From Brasenia schreberi (taxonomy: Eukaryota > Streptophyta > Magnoliopsida > Nymphaeales > Cabombaceae), in NCBI GenBank assembly GCA_036023115.1, contig JAYKKT010000038.1, positions 87,501 to 151,500 on the forward strand: a stretch of 64,000 nt of DNA, in the 5' to 3' direction. Below are positions 35,251 to 47,005 of this stretch, piece after piece. Under the pieces are notes generated by a model. It was not told the DNA's origin. It was given only the letters and a program-made list of their open reading frames with translations, and did not search any database. The position numbers and the translations under genes are program-made. Every line of letters starts with the position of its first letter. Position 1 is the first letter of the stretch.

Positions 35251-35374
35251 GAGTTCACCTCTGATCCCAGCGCTGCCGCCGCTGGGGAGTTTGACTCCCA
35301 GAGGTGAATGCGTAGATGTGTGGGTGTTTGGCTTTAGCCTCCTCTTGTAACAAAAAAAAAAAGAAAAAAAAGCC
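35251..35374 (+). mobile_element. tRNA-derived SINE 3 with A-rich tail
   Basis: B-box GAGTTTGACTCCC at 35287-35299, a 'gtgtgggtgtttggctttagcctcc' type body and a terminal 'ttgtaac' followed by an A-rich tail at about 35349-35370. The A-box is degraded. Confidence 0.6.
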
Positions 35375-36290
35375 AACCGAGTTGTTTTTGTTATGGCAAA
35401 ATATATATTTACGTTCAAAGGTTAAACCATGGGCAATACCATTTCCATCAATTTTCTATAATTTGGGTGGTGAATGCCCCCCCATCTTGCCTGAATGGAG
35501 ACCCGCCAATATTTGTTATTAGTCATAAAATAAAAGACAAACAAAATTGTCTTTGTTTCCTGCAATCTATATGGCATTGAGCAATCTCTTGAATATAATT
35601 TCTGCAATAGCATTCATTTAGGCTGTTGATCTTCGTGAAGCCTACTGAGATATGGAAAGTATTTGAGATTCAGTATGAATTTCGAATCACTTGCAGGGAG
35701 ACAAATAAGAGAAGATTGCTAGCTTAAATATTCATCCTTCCTATTTCCCATTGTATTTTTATTAGTAGCAGCTTTGGTAGTGAAAAACCCAGCTGATCTT
35801 AAACATGCACAAAGAACTATTGGCTTGTGTTATCTGTATCCGAATTAATAAACATGTATATGTGCATGCACGTGTTATGTGTGTGTGTGCACGCGCATGA
35901 GAGCGTGAGAGAGAGGGAACTTGGATGTTCAACAAAAACTACTGCATGAAGCAGTGCAAGTTCATGAACAGTGTAAATCACCAGATTCATGTATACGTAT
36001 AAATGAATAAATGAACAAAGTCTGATTGAATGCAAATTGACCACATACTGCAAAGGAGGGTACAAAACCTTTTGAGTTGAGTTGAACTAGCTATGTAGCA
36101 TAACTCGCATCTTCGATGGGCGGGCCTACACTTTCTGGTTGATTTCCGAAAGTTTGGCTTAAGCAAACACCCCACCTCAGCTCAATGTAGATCAGCCACT
36201 GGTTAAAAGTATATCTTGAGAAGGTTAGATGAGGTAGTGAAGCTGAATCGAGATTTGAATAAGTACAATTCATACATGGCACAGAAAATG
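35375..36290. other. no gene recognised
   Basis: AT-rich with a (TG)n run near 35878-35891. Short open frames overlap on both strands without conserved motifs. Confidence 0.4.
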
Positions 36291-36294
36291 GTAA

Positions 36295-36421
36295 AGCCGC
36301 ACAAGAGTGTGAGCTCATCTCGTAGAGATGTTGCAGGTGGTGAGTTCGATTCCTTGGAAGTGCATGCTTTTACGTGTTTTAGACTTTGGCCTTCCATTGT
36401 AACACGAGAAGAAAGAAAATG
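36295..36421 (+). mobile_element. tRNA-derived SINE 4
   Basis: A-box GTGAGCTCATCTCG (36309-36322) and B-box TGAGTTCGATTCC (36341-36353) with about 20 bases between them, then a body ending 'ccattgtaacacgagaagaaag'. Shares its 3' half with SINE 3 and with the copy at 57760-57893. Confidence 0.7.
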
Positions 36422-36559
36422 GTAAAGCAGTCATTGTTCTCTTTGACGAACTTCTAAACAAAATGAAACTGTTGCATCATTTGCTGTATAAACATTGGGG
36501 TCAATTCATATAGAAAATGAAGATTGTATTTGATTTAGTTAATAAATTCAACTTAAGGC

Positions 36560-36660
36560 TCTTACCAACGGTTGGCTGGTTAAAGTGTTTCGATACTTAC
36601 TGCCCTGAAGCAAAGGTCTCAAGTTCGAGCCTTGTCAATTGAGAAAACCAGCCTTAGAAA
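36560..36660 (+). mobile_element. possible SINE fragment
   Basis: TTGGCTGGTTAAAGTG (A-box-like) and TCAAGTTCGAGCC (B-box-like) with tRNA-like spacing. No clear tail. It ends close to the Copia 2 LTR. Confidence 0.4.
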
Positions 36661-36682
36661 ATCCTTTTCAGAACTTGGTAAC

Positions 36683-37457
36683 TGTTGCTGCTTTTCAAGC
36701 AACAAAGCAGTATTGTCTGTGAGCTGAGCTGACAGCAATAGTGATCTATCCGTTTAAGAACAAGCTGAGTTCAACAGATAGCTTGATGAAGAATTGGTTC
36801 AGCAACTAGTACTGTAATGGCAATAAGACTGTTGTGAGAACTTTTTGATTGTGAGAACTTTGTGATTGAAGTAATGATCTGCAAAATGATATTTTGCACA
36901 GGAAAGTTGTGCGAGATCTCGATGCACTTTCTTTAAGGCTTATTTCAGCACAGCCGGAATCAACAACCAAGTGCAAGCAGATTTCAGTAAAATTCCTTCG
37001 AGATACAATGGAGAACACTTGGTTTGTCTTACACTAACACAACCAAGCCAATGACAACAATGGTGTTTCACAAAATGATAGTTCTCAATATGCTTCTTGT
37101 GCATAGAAGAAAAGCAAAAGATAATTTGGAAGAAAGAATTATTTAACTGAGACCGAGACTTGATGGAGAATGTCTTTATATGGACATTGATAGACCTTGA
37201 GAAGAGACAACTTCTTCTAGAGAAGGGTCACACTCACAACTCTCTCTTGACAAGGGACACAATTTTTCTATGTATAACAACTTTCCATGAAGAGACACAA
37301 CTCTCATGTATAGCAACTTTCCATGACCTAGTCACCAAGAATAGCAACATACACATAGACGTTAAGCTCTCTTCATGGAAGAGACATCTCTCCAAGGAAC
37401 AGACACACTACATAATTTTACTTGGTTGTGTCTTGCTGTTATTTTGGAAACTTCACA
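36683..37457 (-). repeat. Copia 2 3' LTR
   Basis: 775 bp. On the minus strand it starts TGTGAAGTTTCC at 37457, directly after a GGTGGGGGAT polypurine tract, and ends CAACA at 36683. The first half contains repeated 'aactttccatgaa' and 'agagacac' motifs. Confidence 0.85.
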
Positions 37458-37619
37458 ATCCCCCACCATTTTCCAAAATATACTTTTACTCATTGAACTC
37501 AAGACTTAATGTTACTTAAGTATGAGTTGAGGTTCCACCATAGGTGATCATTTACATATGGACTTGAGTCCAATCCCTATTGATGTTATTCGCACCAAAT
37601 CCCTTGTCAATACTTTCAT

Positions 37620-38000
37620 TAATGGATTTGTAAAATTTTGTTCTGTTCTTATATAAATAATCAAGTCATTCCATTTGTAATAAAATCTTTCACATAGCTA
37701 TATCTTAGTCCAATGTGTCTAGACTTTCCATTATACACTTAGTTATATTCCTTTGCAATGTTGATTGACTATCACAATGTAGTGTGATTGGTGCTATTAG
37801 TTTTGGCCATATTGGTACTTTATGAAGCAAGTTTCTAAACCACTCGGCCTTCCTTGCTTGCCACAACTAGAGCTATATACTTTGCGTACCATGGTGGAAT
37901 ATGCAATGCATGTTTATTTCTTAGATCCCAAGAAATAGCACCCTCACCAAGAATGAAGACCCAATCGCTTGTTGAAGTATGGTCTTCATATAACCTACCA
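37620..38000 (-). pseudogene. Copia 2 RNase H remnant
   Basis: Frame with EAEWFRN-like residues, LLHKVPIWPKLIAPITLHCD and STLQRNITKCIMESLDTLD, broken by stops. HCDSQS is the YCDNQS box. Confidence 0.75.
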
Positions 38001-38311
38001 ATGGCATCTAACTATCCTTCTAAAACCAAAGGGACTTCGTTATAGGTTAATCTATAATCAATTGTTCATTTTAGGTATTTTAATACCTTTCGGACATCAT
38101 GTATGGGTCCTTACTTGAATTGCTTGTATAATGACTCAGTTTTCCAACAACATAAGCAACATTTAGTCGAGTACATGTCATAGCATCCAATTATTTTGCA
38201 TAACCTTGTTGTGCAACTGAACATCCATTATTTGGTACTAATTTAATGTTTGAGTCAAAGGTGTAGCAACAGGATGACAATCAAATTGATCAAATTTGTT
38301 TAATACATTTT

Positions 38312-38700
38312 CTATGTAATGAGATGGTAGTGGTCTAGAGATTGTGATAGTCCTAGACCACTACCATATCTAGTTATTTTTATCTCTATGATCACATCTG
38401 TTACTCTCATATCTTTCATGTCAAAATTGTTAGATAAAAATTTCTTAGTATTTTCTACTTCATCCAAATCAAGACTAAAGATTAACATATCATCTACATA
38501 TAAACAAATCATGACTCTTTTTCCATCATGAAATTTACTGTATACACATTTGTTAGATTCATCTATTTTATATCCATTAGCAAGAACAACTTGATTAAAT
38601 TTTTAATGTCATTGCTTAGGGGCTTGTTATAAACCATATAATGACTTAACTAATTTACAAACTTTATTTTCTTGACCTAGAACTACAAAATCCTTCAAGT
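38312..38700 (-). pseudogene. Copia 2 reverse transcriptase remnant
   Basis: MICLYVDDMLIFSLDLDEVE carries the YVDD catalytic box, followed by KKFLSNNFDMKDM. Sequence above 38512 is more degraded. Confidence 0.85.
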
Positions 38701-39223
38701 TGCTTCACATACACCTCTTCATCTAACTCTCCATTTAAGAATGTTGTTTTAACATCCATTTGATGAATAACAAATTTATAGATGGAGCAAGTGCCAAAAG
38801 CACTCTAATTATAACAATTCTTGCTACAAGTGCATATGTATCAAAATAGGTATTGCTTCTTTCCAAGAAATGTTGCATCTTGAGATTTCATTACTCTTTA
38901 AATGTTATTGGATCACTTTTGCATTATAGCGTAATGGTGCATAACTCTCTATGGAGTCTCTTGTTCCTTTAACTAGGAACATGAAGAAATCTAGTCCATA
39001 AATTTTTTATCTTTCTAATTCTTTTACTTCTTCTAGGCTCAAAACTTTCTAATGTCTCTTTATTTGATACATTATTCTTTGGATCATGTTCATCTTCTAT
39101 TAAAATGAACATTGTCTTTGGGTATTGGAAATAACAGTTAAGCCTATCTTCTTGAAAAAATTGCATCATTCACTGACTCAATTACTATGTATTATCAGTA
39201 GTATGAGTCACTGGATTCAATTA

Positions 39224-39833
39224 CTAGAATCTATATGCTTTGCTATTTTTGGTATACCCTAAGAAAATAAATTCAATTTCTCTCATCCATAAGAGATATA
39301 TCTTGTACTTAAGACTATGCTTAAACTCTTTCCAAGAAAGGAGAAGTTTATCTATGATGGAAGAGACGACTATAATTTCACCCATTTCCATTTTATGTTG
39401 TCTAAAATTATTTAAGATCCACTCAATTTCATGAAGTTGTTTCATGACAGAGCTTTCATCAATCATTTTATAATTATTGAAGTAGGTGACAAAATTTCTT
39501 ATTTGTTGCATCTTCGGCCATGTAGCATGTCTCAAGCTTTTCCCATAACTCCTTTGCATGCTTTGGGTCTTGGTAAGCATTGAACAAGCCATCCGACATT
39601 CCATTAAGAATGTGTCCCATGCAAATGTAATCGTCATTATCTCACTTTTGCCTTGCATGAGCTGCTTCAATGGTTTCATCTTCTCTTTCTTCTAGCCTAG
39701 GGTAGTTAAGTACATACACCACTTTGAATGTTGTAAGTAGAAAATGCATCTTTCTTTGCTATCTCAAGAAGTTTCCTACATCAAATTTGTCTAGCTTCAT
39801 GAAGTTGGAAGCCATTTCTCTAAGTGATTCCAT
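39224..39833 (-). pseudogene. Copia 2 gag
   Basis: Begins MESLREMASNFMKLDKFDVG at 39833 and continues with MHFLLTTFKVVYVLNYPRLE, then YICMGHILNGMSDGLFNAYQ and KHAKELWEKLETCYM-like residues. It ends with LHEIEWILNNFRQHKMEMGE and IIVVSSIIDKLLLSWKEF. Two or three stops or frameshifts. Confidence 0.88.
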
Positions 39834-39864
39834 TGGGAAGTCAATACAAAATAAGCCTTAAGAT

Positions 39865-40199
39865 TGTTGCTTTTGCAGCAACAAAGCATTGTCTATGAAA
39901 TGAGTTGATAGCAACAATGATCTATTTGTTTAAGAACAAGCTGAGTCTAACAGATAGGTTGATGAAGAATTGGTCCAGCAGCTAGTATAGTAATGACAAC
40001 AAGATTGTTGTGAGAACTTGGTGATTGAAGTAATGATTTGCAAAACGTTATTTTGCACAGGAAACAAATTATGTGAGTTGTGTGAGAGCTCTAAGGCATG
40101 TCAATGGACTTTCCTTAAGGCTTATTTCACCACTGCCGGAATCAACAACCAGGTGTAAGCGGATTTCAGTGAAATTCCTTCAAGATATAATGGAGACTT
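39865..40199 (-). repeat. Copia 2 5' LTR, truncated
   Basis: 335 bp matching the gag-proximal part of 36683-37457 in the same orientation. Similarity stops at 'atggagactta' (about 40199), where Copia 3 LTR sequence begins. Confidence 0.85.
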
Positions 40200-40729
40200 A
40201 GCCGACTTGTATCCTTTTGAAATTGTTTATAAAAAAATTCATTCAAAGTAACTTCATGATTAACTCTTAATTTATGCCTTAGTAGTACATGTGGTGGTTG
40301 TAACTCATGAGTATTTTGTGGCTATATTTTAGCATTAAGAGACACTTATTTGAGTGATAGTTATATTCAGTAGTAGCATGTGAAGTGATTGTAACTTATA
40401 TGCATTTCGTAATCATATTATGGCATTAAGAGTCACCTTCTTGAGTGATAATTATGCTTATTAGTAACATAACATCAATTACATCTTCATCACCATGTCT
40501 ATATAAAGTGGTATTGTTTATAAGATTCATTAACTTTTTTTCCACAGTATAAGTGATTTCCTACTTAGTTTTTCAAGAGAGTTTGTAAGTCTTATTATAG
40601 CGCTAATTGAATTTACAACATAATTATCTTTGCTTTATTAGTTTGTTTAAGAGTTGGTTGCATTCATGTAAGATGAATTGAGAGATTTTGTTATATCGTG
40701 AAGGTATTTTCTAGGGTTCATTGCATTCA
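40200..40729 (+). repeat. Copia 3 left LTR, 5'-truncated
   Basis: Matches the last 500-odd bases of the right LTR, with shared 'ccatgtctatataaagtggtatt' (TATA box region) and 'ttagtttttcaagagagttt' blocks. Downstream is 'gatatcggtggcgac', a degraded TGGTATCA primer site. Confidence 0.85.
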
Positions 40730-40949
40730 ACTATTTGATATCGGTGGCGACAAATAAACCTAAAGGTTAGTGTTTATCACACCTCAAAGAATTGTGTTAG
40801 TCTAACCTTTTTTTCTAGGTATTAATTTTGATCTCTCGAGTGCTGACCACTCAAGAAATGATGATATCTACAAGAAGCTTTACTCGAACAATCTTTAGGT
40901 TTATTTTACTCAAGATGGTTATTTCTCTCCAATAGATGACATCCAATTT

Positions 40950-41560
40950 CATTAAATTAAATAGGTTTTATGGTGACAAAAGAAGATGCACTTTCTTCTT
41001 ACTACTTTGAAAGTAGAGAATACATTAGGATAAGAGGAGAAGGAGAATAATACCCTTGAAGAAGTACGCAAATGACAAAGTGAGATAATGACAATTATAT
41101 TTGCATGGTTCACATCCTCAACAGTATGTCAGATGTCTTATTTGATACCTATCAGACATCGACTTGTACAAATGACCTATGGAACAAACTTGAAGTGAGG
41201 TACATGATGGAGGATACTATAAGAAATTTATTGTTACTCATTTAAATAATTGTAAGATGGTAGATCCATTATAGAGCAATTGTATGAGCTCGAATGAATC
41301 TTGAATAATTTCAAATAACATAAGATAAGCATGGATGAAACCATCATTATCTCATCTATTATAGATAAACTTCTTCCTTGAAAAGATTTTAAAAGCATTA
41401 AAATACAAGAAAAAAGATATTTCTCTTCAGAAATTGGCTAATCATCTTAGGCTTGAGGAAGAGTACTAAATATAAGATGATTCTAAAAATCAATCTACTT
41501 AAGAGAAAGTCTATGTTATAGAGGAAGTTAAGTCTACATACCCTTCAAAAAAAAATTTTG
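40950..41560 (+). pseudogene. Copia 3 gag
   Basis: NFIKLNRFYGD, then frameshifted MVDPL and MKPSLSHLL blocks, and KDISLQKLANHLRLEEEY. These parallel Copia 2 gag. Confidence 0.8.
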
Positions 41561-41729
41561 AGATTTTAACAAATCTCATAGAAACAATGGTAGGGACATA
41601 GAAAACCCGACTATTATAAGAGTGTATGATGATACTTAAAAAAGTTGAATAAAGACAAGAGTTATAATTCTTCTAAAGGCAATCTTATTGTTGTCATATC
41701 ATAAGTAAATATGATAGAAAACATTGGAT

Positions 41730-42850
41730 CTTGGTGGCTAGACTCTAGTACTACTCGCTATGTGTGTAAAAACAAAATCTCTTCAAAACATTAGTAAAAG
41801 AAGACATACTAGTTTTGTACATGGGCAATGCTTTTATGTCTTAAGTAAAAGGCCAAGAGATAGTTGAACTCAAATTTACTTTGAGTAAAGTTATTACTCT
41901 TAAGAATGTGCTCTTTGTATCGGATATAAGAAAACATTTTGTGTCGGTTCTCTTAATAGGTATGGGTTTAAAAGTATAATTGAAGGTGACAAATTTATTT
42001 TGTCTAAGATAGGCATGTTTGTTGGAAAAGATTATCTATGTGAGTCTATATTAAGTTGAATCTCAATAACAAGGATATTATTCCTTCTTATATTGTTGAC
42101 TTGTTTAGTTTGTTACATTTTTCGTTTAAGTCAATGTGAACTTTAGAAAATTGTATGGCATGACTAAATCGGATTTGATTCCAAAAATTAACAAGCTAAT
42201 GTATTCATGTTCTTCTTACATGTGTACCAAAATCACTAGACTCACATTTCCAAGAATTGAAAGAAGTTTCAAAATTTTGGATTCAATTTACTCAAATGTT
42301 TGTAATTTGCATAGTTGGTAAATAATAGGAGGAAAAATGTATTTTTCAACTTTTATTGATGCTTGCACTAGATTTTGCTATGTATATTTGATGGATGAAA
42401 AAAGATGAAGTTTTGAAAAGGTTTAAGATTTTCAAAACTTAAATAGAACTTTAATATGTTGATAGGAGATGAGAATAGTATAATCCTAGTTATTTTGAAT
42501 TCACAAGAACCATACATCAAACTACAACTCCTTATTCTCCATAACAAAATAGTATGGCAAAAGAAACAAATAGTGTTACAAAAAATGATAAATTCTATGG
42601 TGTAATATTCTAGTTTATCAAATGGTTAATGAGGTGAAGCATTATTAACTTTTTTTATTTTAAATAGTATTTCAAATAAAAAAATGGATTATCCATATGA
42701 ACTCTCAAATAAAAGAAGTTCTAATATAAACTCTTTTAAAGTTTGAAGTTGTAGGACTATTATAAGTTCTAGAACCTAAAAAAATGAAATTGGGTGAAAG
42801 AGAAATGGGATGTATCCTCTTGGGATATGCCGAATATAGGAAGGCATATA
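41730..42850 (+). pseudogene. Copia 3 protease and integrase region
   Basis: SWWLDSSTTRYVCKN is the protease active-site region with the DSG triad altered to DSS. Later NFRKLYGMTKSDLIPKIN (pre-integrase) at 42136 and FSTFIDACTRFCYVYLMDE (integrase entry) near 42340 are visible. Heavily mutated. Confidence 0.75.
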
Positions 42851-43169
42851 AATTCATTATAATTTAATCAAATAACTCATATTTTATTAATAAGGTGATA
42901 GAGTCAAGAGATGTTATTTTTTAAGATGGCAGATTTACCTCAATTCCTAGATCTATAAGATATATTTATGAAAATGAACATGATCTAAAAAATATTGGAA
43001 CTAATAATGATAATATGAAGATTTTATACCTAAACAAAGGAAAAGCCAAAGACTTTTGGATCGGATTTCTAAATGTTACTTGTGACTCAATTGTAAGTAA
43101 TATAGCATTTTGTTATAACACGAAAAATGATCTTGAAACTTATGAAGAGGTTATGAAGTCTCTTGATTT

Positions 43170-44640
43170 GGTATTTTAGAAAGAAGTCATCCAAGATTTG
43201 TTGGACTCAATAGTGAATAATAAAATTAAAAAATTAGTAGACATTTCTTCCAGTTCTAAAGCAATTGGTTGTTAATGATTTTTCAAAAAGAAAGTTGATA
43301 AAACAATTCATAAATTTCAAGTTGGACTTATTGGTAGGGTTTTTACAAAAAGAAATTAATTATTTTGATACTTTCGTTCCCCGTGGACTAGAATTTCTTC
43401 AATTCTGGATTTTTGATAAATTTGGTTTCAATTTACAAACTTGTTATTCACCAAAATGGATGTTAAAATCAGTTTCTAAAATGGTGATTTAGAAGAAGAA
43501 ATTTATACTTATTAATAACCTGGCTGACGTAATTCAGTGGTCAAGAAAAATAAAGCTTGTAAACTTCTCAAATCCTTGGCATATGGCTCAAAACAAGTAC
43601 CAAAACAATTGGTGATGAAAAATTTAATCAAATTTGATTGATGAAGGTTTTACTTCTATCAAGTTGATACAAAATGCGTTTACAATTAAATTGGGATTGA
43701 ATGGTGAATGTGTAATCATATGTTTATATTGCGGATGACATGCTTATTTTGGTACTGTAATGATATTTGATATTCGCAAAAATCTTTTCCTGGTTAACGA
43801 AGTTTGATATGAGCATATCAGCGGCTAAAGGTAATACTGTGAGTCAAGATCATAAGGAAGCGGTGATAAGATAACACTATCCCAAGAACATTATAGAGAA
43901 ACTTTAGAAAGTTTGGTCATTATGACTCGAAACCAAGCTGAATACCCCTTATGATTCTAACCTCACTCAAAAAAGAATAGAGGTGATTCCGTTGCCCTTC
44001 AACTTGAGTATGCCCAAATTATTGGAAGTTTATTACATTTAATGAATTTTTCGAGACTTTACATAGCATATGCCGTGGGAGATTGAGTCGATATACAAAT
44101 AAGGATCACTAGCATGGTGTTTATCGATTATTAAAATACTTGAAAGAAATAATTGACTATAACCTAGTCTATAGTGGAAGTCTTTTGGTTTTAGAAGGAT
44201 ATTCGGATGTTAATTGGGTTAGTTACTCATAAGATCAAACATCTACAAGTGGTTGAATCTTTATTCTTCATGGAGGTGTCACTTCTTGGGGTTCTAAGAA
44301 ACAAACATGCTGACGATGTACTACAAAGTTTATAATTTGCTAGTCACACAAGCAAGGAAGTCGAGTGGCTTAGAAACTTGCTTCATAAAGTACCAATATG
44401 GCCTAAACCTAATGGCACCAATCACACTTTACATTCAGATAGCCAATCAACATTTTTACAAAGGCATATAACCAAGTGTATAATGGAAAGTCTAGACACA
44501 TTGGACCAAGACAGTAGCTATGTGAAAGGGTTTGATGAATAAATCGTTGAATAATTGCATTGTTATATAAGAGACATTTAACAAAATCTCGTGAATCTTG
44601 GCGATACAAAAGGATCGACGAGTGATTGGGTCGCTGAGAG
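43170..44640 (+). pseudogene. Copia 3 reverse transcriptase and RNase H
   Basis: The RT start is near 43200 (NNKIKKLVDISSSSKAIGC), a degenerate ADDMLILV-like box is near 43733-43760, and the RNase H end is at about 44340-44480 (SKEVEWLRNLLHKVPIWPKP, then LHSDSQSTFLQRHITKC). Stops throughout. Confidence 0.78.
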
Positions 44641-44853
44641 CTGCTCCAATAGGGATTTGAGACCTCAAGCCTATATCACAAATCATCACTTAACGGTATG
44701 GAACTCTCGACCTCATTTGCTTCAGTAACATCAAGTCTTAAGTTCAATTAGTTAAAGTACATCATTAGAGGTAGCATTGCAAGCACTTACCAAGTTATAT
44801 CCATCCCAAGGTTAAAATTACTCTTGGTCCCATTAAGTAAAAAGAGGGAAGGT

Positions 44854-45869
44854 TGAGCTTTGCTCTTAATAAGACCTATAACATATATATATTTTTGAAG
44901 TGCTTATTATGAAGACACTTTTTATATAATCTACTTATATGAGTGTGAAGTAAAGGCCACTTCTCATGGAGTTGAGGCACTTCGACTCTTAAAGTACTTT
45001 ACATGAAAAGGATACAAGACAAGTCCACGTTAAAATATGTCGTCATTAAATATGATAATCAATGGTGGCCTTTGAAATCTTACGTAATGTACAGTTATGC
45101 ATGCTCTAGAATGGTTCAAAGCTTGTCTACCACTGTTGGATTAGTGAAACACGTGATTTATTCAGCAAAGAGTTCAAATCACAAAATATATTTATCTAAA
45201 GCATAAAATTTCTAGAATGACAAGGATTTGGATTTATTTTGAAAATAGTACGAAATTATTAGATGATTTTTAAAATAAAAATATATATTTGGTAAAAGTT
45301 AATGTTGCAGTCATGTTGTGGCATTAAGAGTCACTTACTTTAGTAATAATTTTACTTAAAGTAATAATTGTGTTCATTAGTATTGTGACATTAAGAGCCA
45401 CTTTCTTGAGTAGTAATTGTGCTCATTAGTAGAACATGTGGTGGTTGTCATGAGTATTTTGTAGTCATATTTTAGCATTAAGAGTCACTTACTTAAGTGA
45501 TAATTATACTCAGTAGTAGCATGCGTAGTGATTGTAACTTATATGCATTTAACAATCATGTTATGATATTAACAGTCACTTTCTTGAGTGGCAATTATTC
45601 TTATTAGTAGTATAGCATGAGTTACATCTCCATCACTATGTCTATATAAAGTGGTATTATTATAAGATTCATCTAACTTTTCTCTCATAGTGTGAGTGCT
45701 TTCCCACTTAGTTTTTCAAGAGAGTTTAGTCTTATTATTGTGTTAATTAGATTTGTAACATCATCAATTTTGCTTTATCCATTTGTCTAAGAGTGGGTTG
45801 CATTCATGTAAGACGAATGAAGGGACTTCGTTGTATCCTTAAGGTATTTTCTAGGGTCTATTACATTCA
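44854..45869 (+). repeat. Copia 3 right LTR
   Basis: Starts TGAGCTTTGC directly after the purine run AAAAAGAGGGAAGGT and ends near TTACATTCA. Contains tandem 110-125-base sub-repeats (about 45300-45620) and a TATA region (CTATATAAAG near 45643). Confidence 0.75.
45300..45620. repeat. tandem sub-repeats in the Copia 3 LTR
   Basis: Units carry 'gcattaagagtcactt', 'gagtgataatt' and 'cattagtag' in repeating order. Roughly three units here and two in the left LTR (about 40290-40450). Confidence 0.65.
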
Positions 45870-45875
45870 ACTATA

Positions 45876-45915
45876 TGGTATCAATGGAGACAAATAAACC
45901 TAAGTGTTGGTGTTG
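45876..45915 (+). other. primer-binding-site-like leader after the Copia 3 right LTR
   Basis: TGGTATCAATGG followed by 'agacaaataaacctaa', the same leader that follows the left LTR at 40736-40765. Leader sequence is not expected after a 3' LTR. Confidence 0.6.
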
Positions 45916-45919
45916 AATC

Positions 45920-46600
45920 AAGCCATATTACAACCAAAGTGAGGTTTAGGAGTAACAACTTTCAGTCCAAAATGAAATTCAAATATTTCCTCTCAAATAT
46001 TCATTTCTCCATGGGTGTTTCTGTTCATTGATTACACACAAAGAGAGAGAAATCATGCCTCTGCATTGGTCAACTTAACACGTTATTAAATGAGAATAGG
46101 TAATGCCTCTTCAGATATTGATCTCTTAATGAACTGCTACATTTGTTCAGTGAAACCTTGTGTCCTGCTTCTTTGTTCTTCTTTTTTCGTTCTTTTTCGA
46201 TCGGAGGTGGTGGATAGCTCAATATGTATATTGGATCGAGCTTTAAGTCATGAGTCACCAAAAAATAGTATGAGACAGTCGACAGTAAGGAGATAACCTA
46301 CATAGGAAGAAAGAGAGAGATTCAAATGATCAGGAGTACCCGTGTAATTTTCAGATTTTAACATGGGTAAAATTAAAATCATAATAAAAAATGAGTGTGC
46401 GGATAGTAAAAAGGTGTGAACAAATCAATTCTATTGAATTCGTGTAGATCTTAAAGGGAATTACACTTGACCGGGTTCTTTTAAACATTTCACAAGTTAA
46501 TGTCCCTCCAGTAAACCTGAAGGAATTCCGGAGCCTAATTCCAGTTGTTGTCAATAAATTCCAAGCTTTCACTTTATTCGTGTAGATATTAATTGTCCGA
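45920..46600. other. no gene recognised
   Basis: AT-rich. Short open frames on both strands have no recognised motif. Confidence 0.4.
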
Positions 46601-46604
46601 TTAT

Positions 46605-46690
46605 ATTTCTTTTGGGTACAATAGGAAGCCGAAGCCAGGTATGCACGTCCCGGGAGTCGAACTCGCAGTCTACAACACGCGTGGGTTACA
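46605..46690 (-). mobile_element. SINE fragment
   Basis: B-box GAGTTCGACTCCC on the minus strand (46652-46664) with body words 'acctggcttcgg'. The A-box is degraded. Confidence 0.5.
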
Positions 46691-46709
46691 TTACTAACCA
46701 AAAAGATTG

Positions 46710-46845
46710 TGCACAAATTTTTTTTATTAGAAGGGGAGACCGAAACCTAACACATGGCCGTACATGTATTCTCTTGGAATCGAACTCTCCACCAGTAAGA
46801 ACTGTGCTTCAGTGTCCGGCCCTTGAGCTAACGCTAATGTGAAGC
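46710..46845 (-). mobile_element. tRNA-derived SINE 5
   Basis: Minus strand A-box GTTAGCTCAAGG (46821-46832), B-box AGAGTTCGATTCC (46776-46788), then 'catgtgttaggtttcgg' and an A/T-rich end at about 46715. Confidence 0.7.
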
Positions 46846-46919
46846 AGCATTATAGAACTCTCACGTGTCGTATCATGCATGTGTGGATGTGTTAAGATAA
46901 TAATCTAATCTTTATTTAT

Positions 46920-47005
46920 TTTTAAAATATAAAGCCAAAGCTTAACACACGTGCATCTCCTCGAGAATCAAACTCACCACCAGGCGCGCTAACGCTTTGG
47001 GTTCT
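46920..47005 (-). mobile_element. tRNA-derived SINE 6
   Basis: Minus strand TTAGCGCGCCTGG (A-box-like) and GTGAGTTTGATTCTC (B-box region, 46963-46977), then 'gcacgtgtgttaagctttggc'. Third SINE copy within 400 bases. Confidence 0.6.

Larger units (their letters stand above)
36683..40199 (-). mobile_element. Copia 2, internally deleted LTR retrotransposon
   Basis: Minus strand. The 5' LTR (39865-40199, truncated) is followed by gag (39224-39833). A jump from gag directly to a late integrase-like stretch (EIEFIFLGYTKNSKAYRF) skips most of protease and integrase. Degraded RT (38312-38512 and flanks), RNase H (about 37620-38000), a polypurine tract (about 37458-37470) and the 3' LTR (36683-37457) follow. 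The RNase H segment (LLHKVPIWPK, LHCDSQSTLQRNITKC) closely matches that of Copia 3, so the two are one family. Confidence 0.85.
40200..45869 (+). mobile_element. Copia 3 LTR retrotransposon, decayed
   Basis: Plus strand, about 5.7 kb. Left LTR 40200-40729 is truncated at its 5' side. Gag is at about 40950-41560, the protease region near 41730-41960, integrase at about 42080-42850, reverse transcriptase and RNase H at about 43170-44640, a polypurine tract at about 44838-44852, and the right LTR at 44854-45869. Same family as Copia 2. All coding regions contain many stops. Confidence 0.85.

Noticed and set aside
37160..37519. 119-codon open frame on the plus strand
   Set aside because: Lies inside the Copia 2 LTR on the strand opposite the element.
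46351..46716. 121-codon open frame on the minus strand
   Set aside because: Overlaps a SINE B-box and has no conserved motif; open by chance.
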